DNA from: Nymphalis io
Taxonomy: Eukaryota; Arthropoda; Insecta; Lepidoptera; Nymphalidae
Direction of reading: 5' to 3'
Length of the DNA: 64,000 bases
Assembly (NCBI RefSeq): GCF_905147045.1
Contig: NC_065898.1
Location: 3,596,001-3,660,000, forward strand
The translations under genes and the position numbers were made by a program. The notes below the pieces were generated by a model. That model was not told the DNA's origin. It ran no database searches and was given only the letters and a program-made list of their open reading frames with translations. Positions 34,926 to 49,514 of the stretch are shown here, piece by piece (position 1 is the first letter of the stretch; each line of letters begins with the position of its first letter).

Positions 34926-37261
34926 GCACTAACAATCTGTAGTTACTTGTGCCTGTATTTACAGAACAGAATAATAGTAAGTATTGCTCTAGAATATGTG
35001 ATGCAACATACTTGTGCATGCGCAAATCCCTACTACCAAGTAATAAGTATAATAAAATATTTATATTATATTGAACAAGCGCCTGAATGTATACACGGGT
35101 GGATTAATAAGGATATGTATCAAATTCGGTTTTAAAAGTATGATAGTCGATACACGTAGGTTTCCCCAACGATGTTATCGATCTTCTTAAACACTAATTA
35201 AGCATGAAACATGAAATGAAAACTTGCGTACTTCAGTCGAATTTCACCATTCAATCCATTGGACCAATTCGGCTCGGGATCATTAAGTAGATATTAGATA
35301 GCGCTTCAAAGCGATATGTGGGAGTTCTCGCAACTAAGCATCTACTGCATTGACTTGTAGCGTAACACTCAAAAGGATTCCATCGTGGAGCACGCGGAGC
35401 TCGCAGCGAATGGCTTAGCTGAATGCAGTGACCGTACGAATGTTTACAATTAAACATGACAAATTCCGGTCAAATGATACATACAATTCAGCCGCAAGTT
35501 TTCTGTTAAAATCTCGTACATATATTATAGAGGGACTACGTCATTGGTAGTGAATAGCTTATAACAATGGCGATCCTGAGATTCTGGGTTCAAATAACAT
35601 GACGACTAAGTAATACTCATTCTTTAGATCTTTGAAGCCAGTCTTTACAATTGTATGCCTTTTATTGCGCGAAGACTTTGGTCCTGCTCTTGAAATATAT
35701 TCGGTTCTGTTTGCCTATGAGAGTGAAGGATTATAGAGTGCATTTGTATTTTGTACTCGTGTATTGTTTCGTTTCCGTTGAGACCTTTAAAAATTGCCAT
35801 CTGTCGCAGAGCCCATCTAGCTCGAAATATTTAGTACTCTCTAAGCGATGCCGGATCCGTTATTTGTTACATATATTTCACAATTGTTTTTTGATTATAT
35901 TGACTTATCAGAGATGCCAATGCCTTTCGTTTGTTAATATTTGAATTGATTTCTATTGTTTATTAACTTATACTTAAGTATTTTTATGACTGAATAAATA
36001 ACATACGTATGTGTGTTTATAATTTGATTCACATTTTTACTTTTTTGTCTTTAAGTTAAATGGAAAACTGTCCGATTTTAATTGGCGACTATAAATTCCA
36101 TGGAATCTTTAAAAATTTTCGTTTTGCATAATTTTATATATCTGCTTTAAAATTTTGCACATTAATAATAAATTGCCTTTAATAACCATTGATAAAATAC
36201 ATTTATTAGACATACACACCACAGTTATGACGCAATCAATAACAAGACTGTTGTTACATAACTAGAAGGTGTCCATAACGATGACAATGTTCTGTCACGT
36301 ACCAATTAGTGTCGGAAGTTAATCCAATATCCCGTCGACAGATCTCTGCCTGTTATTATCTAATAAAACTGCGTACACTTGATCTGTTTGAATTGAATAT
36401 ATGAATGTTAATGAATGAATGTAAGTTATACTAAACGGTTATATACTTCATTGAATTGTTCGGTAATTCCCTGTTTAAATAATCGTGTTGAATATTGTTG
36501 CTGTATATCTTTTGTTGAATTAATTTTCTCTATTTAATAGTAAGTTCGGGTTGTTTTTTTAACTGTAGTTGCAAACAATAAAAAGAAAAATCGTGATGAT
36601 TAACATTTATAATTAACATTTATTATGTATTAGATTTTATATGTAACAAATTTATAAAATCCAGGTTTTGCAAGTTTATTGCGAAAATTTGAAGACACCT
36701 CGTTTGATGTGTAATTTAAGCGTTGTCTCTATTTCACAATGTATAATTATAATTAATAGAACACCTAATCATTACATAATTTTATATACTTACAAAATTA
36801 AACATCAATTTTATAAATAAGTTCGTAACTATAAAAGAGCTTTTTATATAGTTCAGAGATTTTAGTTGGTGAGTAAAATACGAAAACTTCATAACAATCA
36901 AATGAAATATCTATACATATAAAAATACATATATAATTAAAATACTACACTATTGTTATCTTATTTACCTTAAAATATGTATAATTCAATAATGTACTTT
37001 GATATCTAAGACAGCTAAAACAAAATGCGTTTCATTATTTTATTACTAACAATAATTATTATTATTCACAGTAAAATCATAATTAATAACTCATGACGCC
37101 TTAGTATTATTGTGATTGACATTTCTCCGTGCAATGTGTGCAGAGTCTGATTATGGGTTGATTCTATGAACTTGAAATAATTTGTATGCAATACGAATAT
37201 TGCACGATTTGTTTAAACAAATGTATATAATTGTTTTTAGTATATTTTTTACAACAAATGA

Positions 37262-37427
37262 AGCAGACATGGCTCAGAAGTTAGAACACGTGATTAATGT
37301 CTCCTAATGTCACCAACTTGCATGGAACAGTGTGGTGGAATAAACTCTAAACCATCTCCTCAAAAGGAGAGGAAAACTTAGCTCAGCAGTGGGACTTTAA
37401 CAGGCTGTTATTACTATCTACTTACTA
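37262..37427 (+). repeat. tRNA-derived SINE (family 1), internally deleted
   Basis: The head GACATGGCTCAGAAGTTAGA is followed, after a deletion of the box B and mid-body region, by the 3' portion (TGGTGGAATAAACTCTAAAC, CTCAGCAGTGGGACTTTAAC, AGGCTGTTATTA). Confidence 0.75.
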
Positions 37428-38541
37428 TAGCTTTTACGGTGCACATCCGATTCTTAATATAATTCGGTTCATACATAAAATCATATACTTATATAAAAAC
37501 GTTAAAATAATGATTTCAAATTAAAAATCACTAAACGTATTGTAGAGGCTACAAAATCATGTGGTGTACTAAAATGGATCGGTTATTTGATCACATCGTG
37601 TGGCTCGCCCGTAGCCGATTATGTGATTAAGGGGACGGAGTCAGGAGATGGCTATCACGAGAGAGATACATAGCTATACTTTTACATAAAGTAGGAGATT
37701 TTGTTTAAGAGTTCATCTATGTGTGATTTTATTTATTAGTATATAATATAAAGTAGTTATTTTATGTTGTATTATATTTATAAGAATGGAGACGGATATT
37801 TTACTTACTACATATATATGTAGTTGCGTATCTTAACCTCAAAAAGAGGCCTGCCTAGCTCCGTGTGTTGTAATAGTGAGAGACATTGTTACTGTTTAAT
37901 GGGACAGACTGTATAAGTGGATTGTTTGTATTTTTTTTAAATTTAGAATCTGTCAAATTATCACCAATGTTATTATATCATCTCTGTCATAGACATTGAG
38001 AAAAATATATCTTTCTTTTTTATGCAAACGCGTTGTCAGTCGTGGTATCTAAGTTGTTACATCAATTGTATCTGTAATTACTTTTCTTTTCAAACCGGAA
38101 CACAGCGTTATAGCAATGATCTTTGGCAATGGAATAAATGATTAATGGTGATATATAATATATAATAAGTACTATGTAGTATTATTTCTAATTATGTCTC
38201 GTAAGTTTATGGCGTTTTTATATTTTGATAATAAATCATGATTAATAATAAATCTGTTAAGATTTGTTGTCGTCTATTGTAATTTGATGATGTTATGTCG
38301 AGGACTAATAGACAAGTGCCCGAAACATAAGAAAGCTTCGTAGCAATTATGATAATTGATACGCTTCGGGACAGACAAACCATTGCTTATTGTATACAAA
38401 AATTGTGCACTAATAAAAAAACACTTGTGACTGACATTATTTGAAAACATACCAAACCAAACCGATAAGGGTCTTGTTGTCCCACTTTATTTTTAAATAG
38501 GTATTCCACAAGATATTACCGGCCAGCGCTAATTAAACTAT

Positions 38542-39379
38542 CAATCAATCAACAGCCAATCGTTGTCCACTGCTGAACATAGGCCTCTCCCAAGGTGCGC
38601 CAAAGCTCCCTGTCCTTCGCTTTCCGCATCCAGTTGGTGCCCGCCACCTTCTTAAGGTCGTCGGTCCACCTGGCTGGAGGGCGCCCTACGCTGCGCTTGC
38701 CGATTCGCGGTCTCCACTCTAGGACTTGTCTGCTCCAACGGCCATCGGTCCTACGACATACGTGACCAGCCCACTGCCACTTCAGCCTGCTAATTTTGCA
38801 AGCTATGTCGGTGACTCCGGTTCTTTTCCGGATAATCTCATTTCTGATCTTATCCTTCAAAGATACTCCGAGCATAGCTCGCTCCATAGCACGCTGAGCA
38901 ACTTTGAATTTGTGGACTAGTCCCGCAGTTATTGTCCACGTTTCGGCACCGTATGTCATGGCAGGTAAGACGCATTGGTTGAAGACTTTCGTCTTCAAAC
39001 ATTGCGGTATAGACGACTGGAGGACTTGACGAAGGTTGCCAAATGCTGCCCATCCCAAGCGAATTCTTCGATCGGCTTCCTTCTCGAAGTTGTTCCTACC
39101 GACTTGTATTATCTGTCCTAGGTATGTATATTCACTAACAAATTCGAGAGGTTTCCCCTCGACGTATATCGGTCCCGGCACGACATGCCTATTGAACATG
39201 ACCTTGGTCTTGTCCAAGTTTATACCGAGACCGACACACCGGGAGGACTCACCTAGGCTACGCAGCATTTCGGTGAGTTTTTCCAGCGACTCTGCTATGA
39301 TGACGATATCGTCGGCAAATCGAAGGTGGAGATGTACTCGCCGTTTACATTGACTCCATACTCAGTCCAATCCAGCGTC
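38542..39379 (-). mobile_element. 5'-truncated RTE-like non-LTR retrotransposon
   Basis: Minus-strand remnant of the C-terminal reverse-transcriptase ORF: GEY, FADDIVIIAES (the catalytic RT motif, near 39330), LGLGIN-type LDKTKVM, the TYLGQIIQ thumb, AETWTI, then RWAGHV-type and RTDGRWSR, GRPPARWTDDL and a stop at 38549-38551. A one-base deletion near 39325 disrupts the frame just before FADD. The 3' end is a short TTGA/TGAT repeat, and exact 11-bp target duplications (AATTAAACTAT) lie at 38531-38541 and 39380-39390. It is dead on arrival by truncation; the duplications show target-primed insertion. Confidence 0.9.
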
Positions 39380-40176
39380 AATTAAACTATAGTAATAATT
39401 AATCGATTTTGAATTTCCTATTCTTAGATCACTACAACTTAACCTTTATTTAATTCGATTTAAATCGGTTCAAACATTTGACGATCGTGATGACGTCATT
39501 AGCAAAATAATGTTAAATTATTTTTAATTAGTTTACTAGGCCAATAAAAAGTTAAGTTTTGAAGTTGGAAGTGTATACAAAAGCCGTTCAGCATGGAACT
39601 CTCTCCGGCTGCGTCAGATTGTCCTTTCGGATTATAAAAATGAGTGGAACATGAGAATAGATAATGCACCTGTATTTGCACACACTTAGGTACTATATAT
39701 CCTACATAGTCGGTTAGTCTTGATAGTGGCGCATGGCCAGACTCGTCCAGGGCAATGTAAGTATCATGATTTGTTGTTAGTTTATCGTCTATTTAAGTAA
39801 CATGTTATCTAATAATAATAGTTGCAAAAGCTAAAAAAGAATACATATCACACAGGCTCTTGAATATTTACTAGTCTAGATAGAGCGTTTGAGTTCGTAA
39901 GCGTTGAAAGTATTAGCGCTAAATTGTTTCATAATCTCAACCTGGTCGCTTAGTATCGAAACTGACAGCTAAAAATGACGGTTCGTTTTAGAAAAGTGGG
40001 CAATTTCAAAGTATGATCGAAAAGCCTTAAAACGACGCTTGAAAAAGCTTCTTTTTAAACGCATTTAATTTTATTCAGATTGACGGCTGGTCTACCTTTG
40101 TATTATACTTAAAAATATATTTATAATAATATAATTGTGTAACAGTACTTAAAAGCATAAAATAACATTTGATGTA

Positions 40177-40487
40177 CCGTAACCGTAACAGCCTGTGAAT
40201 GTCCCACTGCTGGGCTAAAGGCCTCCTCTCCTCTTTTTGAGGAGAAGGTTTGGAGCTTATTCCACCACGCTACTCCAATGCGGGTTGGTAGAATTCACAT
40301 GTGGCAGAATTTCAGTGAAATTAGACACATGCAGGTTTCCTCACGATGTTTTCCTTCACCGTAAAGCACGAGATGAATTATAATCACAAATTAAGCACAT
40401 GAAAATTCAGTGGTGCTTGCCCGGGTTTGAACCCACGATCATCGGTTAAGATTCACGCGTTCTTACCACAGAGCCATCTCGGCTTTT
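40177..40487 (-). repeat. tRNA-derived SINE (family 1), full length, with 9-bp target duplication
   Basis: Inverted copy: AACAGCCTGTGAATGTCCCA at the 3' end, body intact, tRNA-like head at right (GGGTTTGAACCCACGATCAT, then CCATCTCGGC). TTTGATGTA is repeated exactly at 40168-40176 and 40488-40496. It is the best-preserved copy in the window together with 53546-53858. Confidence 0.9.
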
Positions 40488-43400
40488 TTTGATGTAATTA
40501 TATAATGTATTTATATAATAATAAATAAGACATTTGATGTAATTATATAATATTTAGATGTTTTGTTATTATATATATTCAGTAGAAATCAAATTCGCAA
40601 TAACGAAGATCATACTAAAAAGCTTTTAAAAAATTGCGAATTGTAAATTTTTCTCAGTATTTCTACATGCACGTCAAGTGACGTCGCCACAGGTTTGGCA
40701 ATTTTTTTTAATTGAAAATTCCCTATGTTTAGCGTTCTATAATTAAAAAATTATTTTATATTTCAAGATATAAACGCCATTTAAACAGTGTTGCCATTTT
40801 TTTCAATATAAAATTTCTTAATTGACGATCTATAATTATATTTTTTTATCTAGATCCTAAATATAACTATATATTACATATACTATGTATTATTATAAAT
40901 TACTGGAATAATAATTTCTTTATTTACTTTTACAAAAGTATCATATAGTTGTTTTCACGATGTTTTAAAAAAAATTATTATACTACTACCACTTTACCTT
41001 CATTAAATATGAACTTATGAAAATTTATTTAATCAAAAAGTATTAATCGTACTTTTCGCGCATTTAAGGAAAATATTAAATTCTTGGCATCTTCAGCACG
41101 CAGATATTGATTATCATGTGATGCAGCGCTCATGTAAAACTTTATAAGCTAGTACACATGTGTGAGTAATAACCCACACAAGTGTTTATAATCTGTTTCT
41201 TTTGTTGCGAATTGCGATTGAAGCGCAACTCTATCTAAATAATCATAGACATAACATTACTTGAGTTAATTATAATAAAAATATAAAATATTAATAAAAA
41301 GTACAAAGATATATCGATTGCAAATATTATTTTTCAGTCTTATTTTTTAAAAGAATAATTGTGTTGTTGTTGGTTTATTTTCTGAGGTCTTTTTATAGAA
41401 TTGTCTTATATATTTTGAAAAGTAAGTCGATATTTAAGAATATTTAAGCGTTATTTAAAAAAAACCTTATATATTTGTCTATTAGATCGAATCTGTTCCT
41501 ATAAAGCTTGTATATAGTGAAATATTCATATATATCTAGCATATGCATGTGTACACCTACAATACACTTTGAACTCCTACTTATTTTCGTGTTAACCTTA
41601 ATGTTGGCTGGTAGAGAATGCAGTAGCGTGCAATATGGGCTACCTTTAGTATTTAAATTTGACTTTAAAAGGGTATTTAAGTAAATAATTAATTAAACTT
41701 GTGATTTGTAGTAAAGTATTACATTGTACATACATATCTTACAGACTTTCAATGAAATAACTTAGGACATTATTCAGTCAAAGCGGCAGCGACAAAGATA
41801 TAGCAGTTTTCCCTATAAAAACATTTTTCTTTACAATTGTAAATAAAGAGTACATTTCAAAGACAGAAAAATATCTTATTATTTATGGCATTTTAGTGTA
41901 TGACATGGTAAGTATGTAGAGTTCGGTCCACTGAGTCACTTTAAGTTATATAATTTCTTAAATTACAATTACATCGCTTTCTGGAGTTAACAATGATCAT
42001 CCTACATAGGATTATATCCCGGACAGATGACCTGACATGCTCTGTGACATACGGTGGGGTAAGCTACCCTTGTGCAATTAGTGTGTCGGTTCAATGGATA
42101 TGGAACAGAGATTACTTCTAAATTACAATGTTAAAATTGTCATTCAACAAGTAATTAAGTGGTAGTGGAACGCATTAGTGCGAAATAGTGTTTAATATCA
42201 AAATACGAAAATTTTACATAGTTATAACTATAATAGGTATAGATAACTTTGCTAATGAATATTTAAACGACTGAATAGTTAAACAACGTATTGTCTCTTT
42301 CTGTTGTCAATAATTTGACATGTGAAGGAAAAAGACATTGTGTATTTTTAGAACTTCTATAATATAACGTGTATTAGTTTGGAGGATAAAATATTGCAAA
42401 ATTGTATACCTTTTTTTTAATTAACATCAAGATTTTCCTTATTTTTATGTCTTATTGGATTTTCTAGGATATTATGTAGAAATTAAATTAATCACAAAAG
42501 TAAATATAGATAAGGATAAAAACAATAGTTTTTATAATACAAATAGAACTCATTAATATACATACGATATACTATATTAGTAAATACGTCATATGATATT
42601 TCAATAAATCTGTTTTGAGTAAATTGTATGCTATTATGAAAAAATAATTTTTTTGTTGCACGAAACTCTATAGGTCTATATAATACTCCACATATATGAT
42701 AAATTGCAGTCTTTCAAATATTAAACTGAGTTATCTCAATAAAGGCTTCCGAGTTGCGACGAATTCCAAAAAACTGGTACAAACCCATATAATTACGCAA
42801 TTCAACGCCTTCTTTCATTTTGTCAAAAAAAACCACGTCCAATGAATCCGAAACATCACAGGGACGCCTGCACGTACCCTTACCCGCACTTCTTAGAAAC
42901 TCATTAATAATTTAAGAGTAAATAAAAAATAAAACGAAGTACAGGACAGGCGTGGCACGTTTTCTATTCAGGAATATCGTCTTGTTAATGGCATCTGTAT
43001 TTTATCAAGAAACTCTGTAAGACACCGCGTCGCTGCTCAACGGCTTCCGAGTACTTCGGAAATTAATTTTTTACTGGAAATGCGATTTTGTTGATATAAT
43101 TTGATCATGTTGAAGTTCGATGATAACTAGTAAGTCGACTATTAAAATACATTAAAGAGTTTTCTTAGATCGTTAGGAATTTTAGTTTTTATTAAATTAT
43201 ACAATTGATATTATTGCTTCATACATTTGGATATTCTTAAGTATTCCATTTTTCGCGTGCTTCATTTTTGCTTATAATTGATTTCGTGTTTTGATGGGGT
43301 AAGAAAACATCACAAGGAAATGTGATACATGTGTATATGTGTCAAATGAAAATCTGGCATTTGTGGTGAGACCGTTTTGTAAAGTTGTTGAGACCGCTTT

Positions 43401-44744
43401 TCTCTCCCTTATGTGTGTTTCGTGCTTATGATATATACGTACTTCGTTGCTATATATTATTATAATAGTAAAATTAATTATTTTATTTTAAATTTATATT
43501 TTCATCTTTTGTTAGTTATAATTCGTTTAAATTTGCGCGTTTCACGTCTGCCGGCCAGCCAGTGACTGTATTTTTGGTGTTATATAAAATATTTTATACA
43601 TATATGTAACTAAATCAGATTATTATGATTGACAGATGCATATATTAATGAAGCTTGTCTTTGAAAATAATGGAAAATTTAAAAATCGTATTGACATTAC
43701 AAATCGTTTAAAGTTGATTTTAAAGATTATCTTTAAAGTGAATGTTATCAATTTGAATTAACGACAGAAACACGAATCAGTCATGTTATAATAATTTAAT
43801 AACAAACTTAATTTGATAAATATAATCACTCTGCATTTTTATCACCAAATAACTTTGTTATTAGAGATATATTTATGAATACAAATATAAGATAGCGAGT
43901 CAGATGTCAACATTCAAAACACTTTATGTTATCTGTTTTAACCGATAAAAAATAAACAAAGTTTTTTTCGCGCCAAAATGTTTAAAACAAGAGAATAACG
44001 CATTGCCGTAGAGTTTCGAAGTATATAAAAAATTGTGATTATAAGTATAGCAAGAGAAATAATTTGAGTAGATATAACTAATTAGATTGGAATGACGAGT
44101 TATAAAAGTGTTAAGGAATTATAAAGAATGATTAAAAACTACTAAAACAGTTAGTAAAAGTTTATCTCGAAGCTATTAAATTAAATTTAAACTCGTACAA
44201 CATTAAAAATATATTTATTGTAGATTATAATATATGAATAATAAATAAATTAATTCAATAATTAATTATCCAAAATATATTAATTGTAATAATCCTTTTT
44301 TATTTACTATCGCAAAAGTATTGGACTCGCTTAACCGTATGCAAAAAATTCTTTACAAAAGCATTTAATATCAGCCGTTTCTTTTGTTGTTATTGAAAAA
44401 TCTAGATCTAGAATATCTAGAAGCAGAATAATCAAAGATATTATGAATACATAACATACAAATATTATTATTAATGACAGATTTCATGTTCATTTTGCAA
44501 GAAGATAACGTCTTGAGATAAAATGTAATTACATTACATCTTGTATATCTTGAGTAAAATATCATATTGTTATTTGTCTGTTTTAGTTCGTATTTACTTT
44601 GAAGCTATGTGTACATTAAATGTTTTATTTTGTTACAAGACATAGACATATATACTAATGTTATAATAAGTGCCACATTTGTCTAGTTGCTAACTTAAAT
44701 CCCAGGTCTAAGCAAAAAAAAGTTATTGGGTTATTCTGACAGGA

Positions 44745-44940
44745 CTGGAAATAGGACCACGGTAGCATGCGAAAGCGATCCCGTGGCGCTCCTCGTTTTG
44801 GCGCGGTAAGGGTACCGCTGGTTTTTTAGCGGGTATTCCGATGTTCGGGGCGCACTCGGCGCCTTGGACACCGGCGAGTCACACATACCCCCCCCCCCCG
44901 TGGGGGAAACGCGTAATGCGTTTTTCCAGCGTTAAAAAAA
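44745..44940. mobile_element. GC-rich probable non-LTR retrotransposon 3'-UTR fragment with C12 tract
   Basis: An abrupt GC-rich island in AT-rich DNA: GGTAAGGGTACCGCTGGTTT, TTTTAGCGGGTATTCCGATG, GGCGAGTCACACATA, then C12 (44888-44899) and CGTGGGGGAAACGCG ending near GTTAAAAAAAAGG. This order (GGGTATTCCG, then a pyrimidine tract, then A-rich) resembles 3' UTRs of lepidopteran LINEs. No RT sequence was found, so this is by texture only. Confidence 0.4.
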
Positions 44941-46589
44941 AGGACGAAATACGACATAACAGAAGTGAGGAGAATTGTGCATTTGCGATTGCGCACAATT
45001 TGTGCACTATAATACGTCCCGCATGGCTGGTCTGCCTTGAAAAAACCAACGTGGCCGAAATCGATCAGGAGTTTTAACACGCTTATATCCGGACTGGTTT
45101 TTTTAATAATATTTTTTATGACTTAAAAAAACATGTTGTAGGTTTAGCAAATTATAACAATAAAATAAAGTAATAGTATATAAGTTGATTAGGGTATCAA
45201 TTATGCGGTAGATTATGCACATAAATATACTACGCTACGAAAGTTCTATGCCGGAAGTCTAAGAATTATAAATATATAAATAAGTTTATTTTACTTAAAT
45301 ATACATATTTATTGTAACAAAACTTTTAAATATTCATTTGCTTGTTTAGTTTTTGATACACAAACTCAAAAATTTAAAAGCGTAGGCTTCTTTTCAAAAT
45401 TACGTTTTTAGGAATGGTTAATTTATATATTGGATATTTGAGTGCATGCTATGATTTCTTATACATATTTATCTATGTAAGAGACGATTATTCATTTTTA
45501 GCGAATACATTCTATCCCGGCCCTAAGCATCATAGAGTGTATTTATGATGACAATTTAAAAAAAAAAACTGTATTTACGGTATTATAAATTATGTAAGAA
45601 GTTATAAATAAGAAACTAAATAGGATTAGTCCTTTGTGAAGTATATAATCCTAAATAATAGCCTACTTTATAAAATTGTATTTAGATTTCAATAATGAGA
45701 TCGCGAGGCACAACTACTTTGAAGTAATATGTTCCGGAAAATTCTATATATTTTACGGTCTATAAAACCTTCATGTACACACATAGTTTGAATTCAAATA
45801 TGAAATGAGATGTTTAGATATCCATACATGTACACATAAACTTGTTATCTAGATTCTAGATAATAGCAAACTCATTTTAATTCAACGTGTGTTTGCTTAC
45901 ATCCGTCGGTGTACATTTTTGAATACGATTCATCATGTTGATTACGTTCATCTACTATTTCATGATTTCATTATATATATATCTATAAATAATATGTTAT
46001 TTGTAGTATATGTACTGGCAGCTGAACTTCTATAATGATTATTTGAAAAAAGAATAATTAGTCGCATAGTAAAGTAGACTTTTAAAATAAAATATTAAAC
46101 TATAATTTATATTATACGTATTTTCGATTGATGAATAATAAGAACCGTGAATTTATTGAAAAAATAAAAAAAGATTAGTATTTTTTTGAAATTAATGTCA
46201 TCGCTAAAGAAATTACATTTTTTTATGATTAAAAAATTATGTTTTCTTTTAAATGTCTGTATATTTCGCTGAAAATAATCATTTTAATTAAAATAAATGT
46301 TCAAAAAAGGTAATTTACTTGTACGTTATGGCCAGGTCAGTACATTATACCACTATAATCGTGAAAAAATATTTGAACTAATTTAAAAACTCTTTTTTAA
46401 ATATATGTATTAAAATGATTTGAATTTGGAATATTATAATGACACCAATCGATTAGGTTAAATTCTGTTTTTAAATGAATTGCAAAATTTGACTCACACT
46501 CTAACAACTAAATTTATAAATATAGATGCAATTTTTGTTATTATCATGTCAGTTTTTACAAATGTGTATTATATAAAAAATATATTTCA

Positions 46590-46790
46590 TAAATAGAATT
46601 AAAAAATGTTACGTAAGATTGGCTTAGTCTGCCTATGAGGAAGGGAGATAAGGTACCCTGTGTAAGGTTTCTGTACTCGGGATAACGTGTATGCAAAAAT
46701 TCATAATCATCAGTTGAGTAGTGAAGACGTGAAAGGGTAATGAACAAACTCAGTTTTTCATTTATAATGTTAGTGAGGGTGTGTTATTAT
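46590..46790 (+). repeat. Dispersed lepidopteran repeat 3' end
   Basis: GTTGAGTAGTGAAGACGTGA, then GGGTAATGAACAAACTCAGT and TTTATAATGTTAGTGAGG match the closing segment of the repeat whose opening is at 6596. The copy at 47540-47714 shares the GTGAAAATGTAAGAAACAAG and TTTATTATATTAGGGG end. Confidence 0.5.
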
Positions 46791-47539
46791 ATACATAGTT
46801 TTAAAAAGCAATTTTTTAACTATGCATAGCAAAGTGTATATTTATAGTACTTGTACGCTAGAAAATTTCAAAACACACTTAAACTGAAATGGAATTGGAC
46901 AAATTTTCATCATCCCCGCAACTCGGAGCGCTAAACTGGAATTCCGCTTTCGCCTTAAACTAAATAGAGAAAAGTTCATATTGAAGCAAATATCAGCTTT
47001 CAGAATTTACAGCGATTTACCGTTAAATTTTACGAAATATTTATAAAAAAATAAAAAAGTACTATTATTAACCCCTACAAAAAAAAATTTGTTTTAGTAA
47101 CAAAAACGTATGTTCAAAATAAATCGGATAATTATTAGCGAAACCCAGTAATTAGTTTGTATTTAAATTAGCATTTCGATTTAAATTAAGGTAATCATTT
47201 AGCAGAAATTTTGTCATTGTTGGTGATTGTGCTATAATTAATCGTGTTTCAAATGAATTGCAATTAACAAAATCGGCGTAACGTATTTTTAAATTACCAA
47301 TTTAAGGCATTTATTCGTATAAATAGGTACGACCTTGTTTAACATAAACTCTTATACGTGATTGATTGAAATCTACATATTGGTATTTATACCGGTTGGT
47401 TTGAAAAATAAAGTTTGAAAACAGTTAGGTCATTTGACATATGTAGACAATATTCATAAATTAATTGACCAATACAATTAATACAATTAATCAGATATTC
47501 TACCGCCCAACATCCATTTGTCGTATTGTGTATTGTATA

Positions 47540-47714
47540 TTCGTATAAATTTCATCCGCAGCTTCGCCTGATTTTGGGGGAACGAGACTTGCTAAGGTGC
47601 TATTTACAATTCTGTACCATTGTGTATGAAAATTTCATCCAAATCGGTTGAATAGTTAAGACGTGAAAATGTAAGAAACAAGTAAATTCAGTTTCGCATT
47701 TATTATATTAGGGG
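47540..47714 (+). repeat. Dispersed lepidopteran repeat 3' end, second copy
   Basis: Contains CATCCGCAGCTTCGCCTGAT, AATTTCATCCAAATCGGTTG, AATAGTTAAGACGTGAAAAT and TTCGCATTTATTATATTAGG. It directly abuts a family 2 repeat fragment at 47715, suggesting a nested or adjacent insertion. Confidence 0.5.
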
Positions 47715-47835
47715 ATTACAGGTACAAGGGACATAACAGGTTAGATCCCATGGTGGGGATACATTGGCTGTGTATGAAGTAGCTTATATTTATTGCAGTA
47801 CCAGTGTCTGTGGACGAAGGTGATTACCATGCAGG
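47713..47835 (-). repeat. Dispersed repeat family 2, inverted fragment
   Basis: Contains ATTACAGGTACAAGGGACAT, AGATCCCATGGTGGGGATAC and CCAGTGTCTGTGGACGAAGG, the reverse of the blocks at 63530-63760. Confidence 0.55.
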
Positions 47836-49514
47836 CCATTTGCATTTTTACGTCATATATTTTGTTTTTAAAGAAAACCTTTATTAGTGTCGAGTGTTGG
47901 TGCGAAATCCAGAGGAGTCGTAGTTTGCTATGAAGTACTGAAGCAAGTACGTTTAACGTTTCTTTGTTTAACTTAACAACTGAGTTTTCTTTAGGTGTAG
48001 TTTTTAAGTGCATTATTGAAGATGATATTATAAAAAAATACAGATATAATAATTCTATCTAAGCTCTATCATCATTGTCAGTGATAAGAAGCAAGTTTCA
48101 AACGTTACAAGCTTTCGATGTAACGGTGGAAATTTCTAGAAACAGCGGGGGCGTATGTAGGTCACCCGGTATGGATAAGACGCATCGATCTTGCGACTGC
48201 ACGGGATCTAGCAGTAGAAACTCAGAATACATCATATTATCTATGTCTTGAATACACTGGTAAACATTGGTTTCCTTTGATAAAAAATATTTTATACATA
48301 CTTTAATATATTGCTTAAACTTAAAACAGCAAAAGGGCCTAATCGTTTAAGAACCATTAAAAATATACGACCTATGGTACATATATATGACACATATTAG
48401 TATTTATTAAATAGTATTTATAAAAATATCATCATCGCATAATGAATTAAAGATATTCAGCTAACATTTAATGGTCTTACCTTTTTATTAATCATTATTT
48501 ATTTTTGGAATATTGTTAATACTCTAAAATGTTTTCAAAAAACGAAGCTTTTTTACATATTTGTATAAATAACACGAACATTCAATTAATTGATGTAATT
48601 GTTTTTTTTTATTACTGTAGCTGTTGTTAGCCGTTGCACGCTTAATGCTATGTATAATTATTGGCTATATATTTTTTATATTATATAAAAGTATATTTTA
48701 AAGCTAGATAAACCACAGACCTTAAACGGGAAACGGAGAGATAGTGTAACTAGATAACTCTATAAGCATTAGCAGTCCCCACGGTTGTTTTGCATTTTTT
48801 TTTTAAATAAAATTTGATATCAATAATTTCTCTCAAAGGAGTTTATATAGAAATATATTAACATTAATATAAGTTATTGAATAACGTTCGTTGTTGATTT
48901 AATTTATTTTAACGTGTTTTGTGTGATCGTTAGAAGTTATTTCAAATCATCTGGTAGAATAATATACTAATAATGATTCGCATTAACACAAGACTGGTTA
49001 TAGTCAATTTGACCGTCAATCGATCTACCGATAACTAATAAAAAATACAAGGCTGTAGTGACGTGCGAGAATCTTATCATAAAAAAGTCATCGGTAGGTT
49101 TGAATTTTGTTACCACGTTGAGACCAGAATCAGTGGAGTCCTATAAACTCGAAACTCGACGTAGAATTCGATAGTCAAATGTCAGAAATTGATACGCGGC
49201 ATTCACTACAAGAGTAAATGTTATAAACATCAAAATATCGTATCACTGTATGTCGGTTACTACATTTTATAATTGCGTCGAGATCGAGTGTTTTTACCGA
49301 ATAGCCTTGCAGTGCAGTTTATATATATAAGCACGCAGTCAGTTTGTTAATAAAAATTTAAAAATTTTGTAACACTAAGAAACGAACTTATAAATGATCA
49401 ATAATAATTGAAAAATAAAAAAAATCATAATTATTGTAGTTTTTAAATATAACCAATATGATATGATGTTATGTGAACTTTTCAATTACAAAATGAACAC
49501 TATTCACTAATAAT

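Noticed and set aside
35651..35944. 97-codon plus-strand open frame with hydrophobic stretches
   Set aside because: No recognisable domain, no splice context, AT-driven composition and no related sequence elsewhere in the window.
49318..49344. TATATATATAAG followed by TCAGTT, resembling an arthropod TATA-plus-initiator core promoter on the plus strand
   Set aside because: TATA to initiator spacing is only about 17-21 bp, shorter than normal, and no gene follows on that strand.
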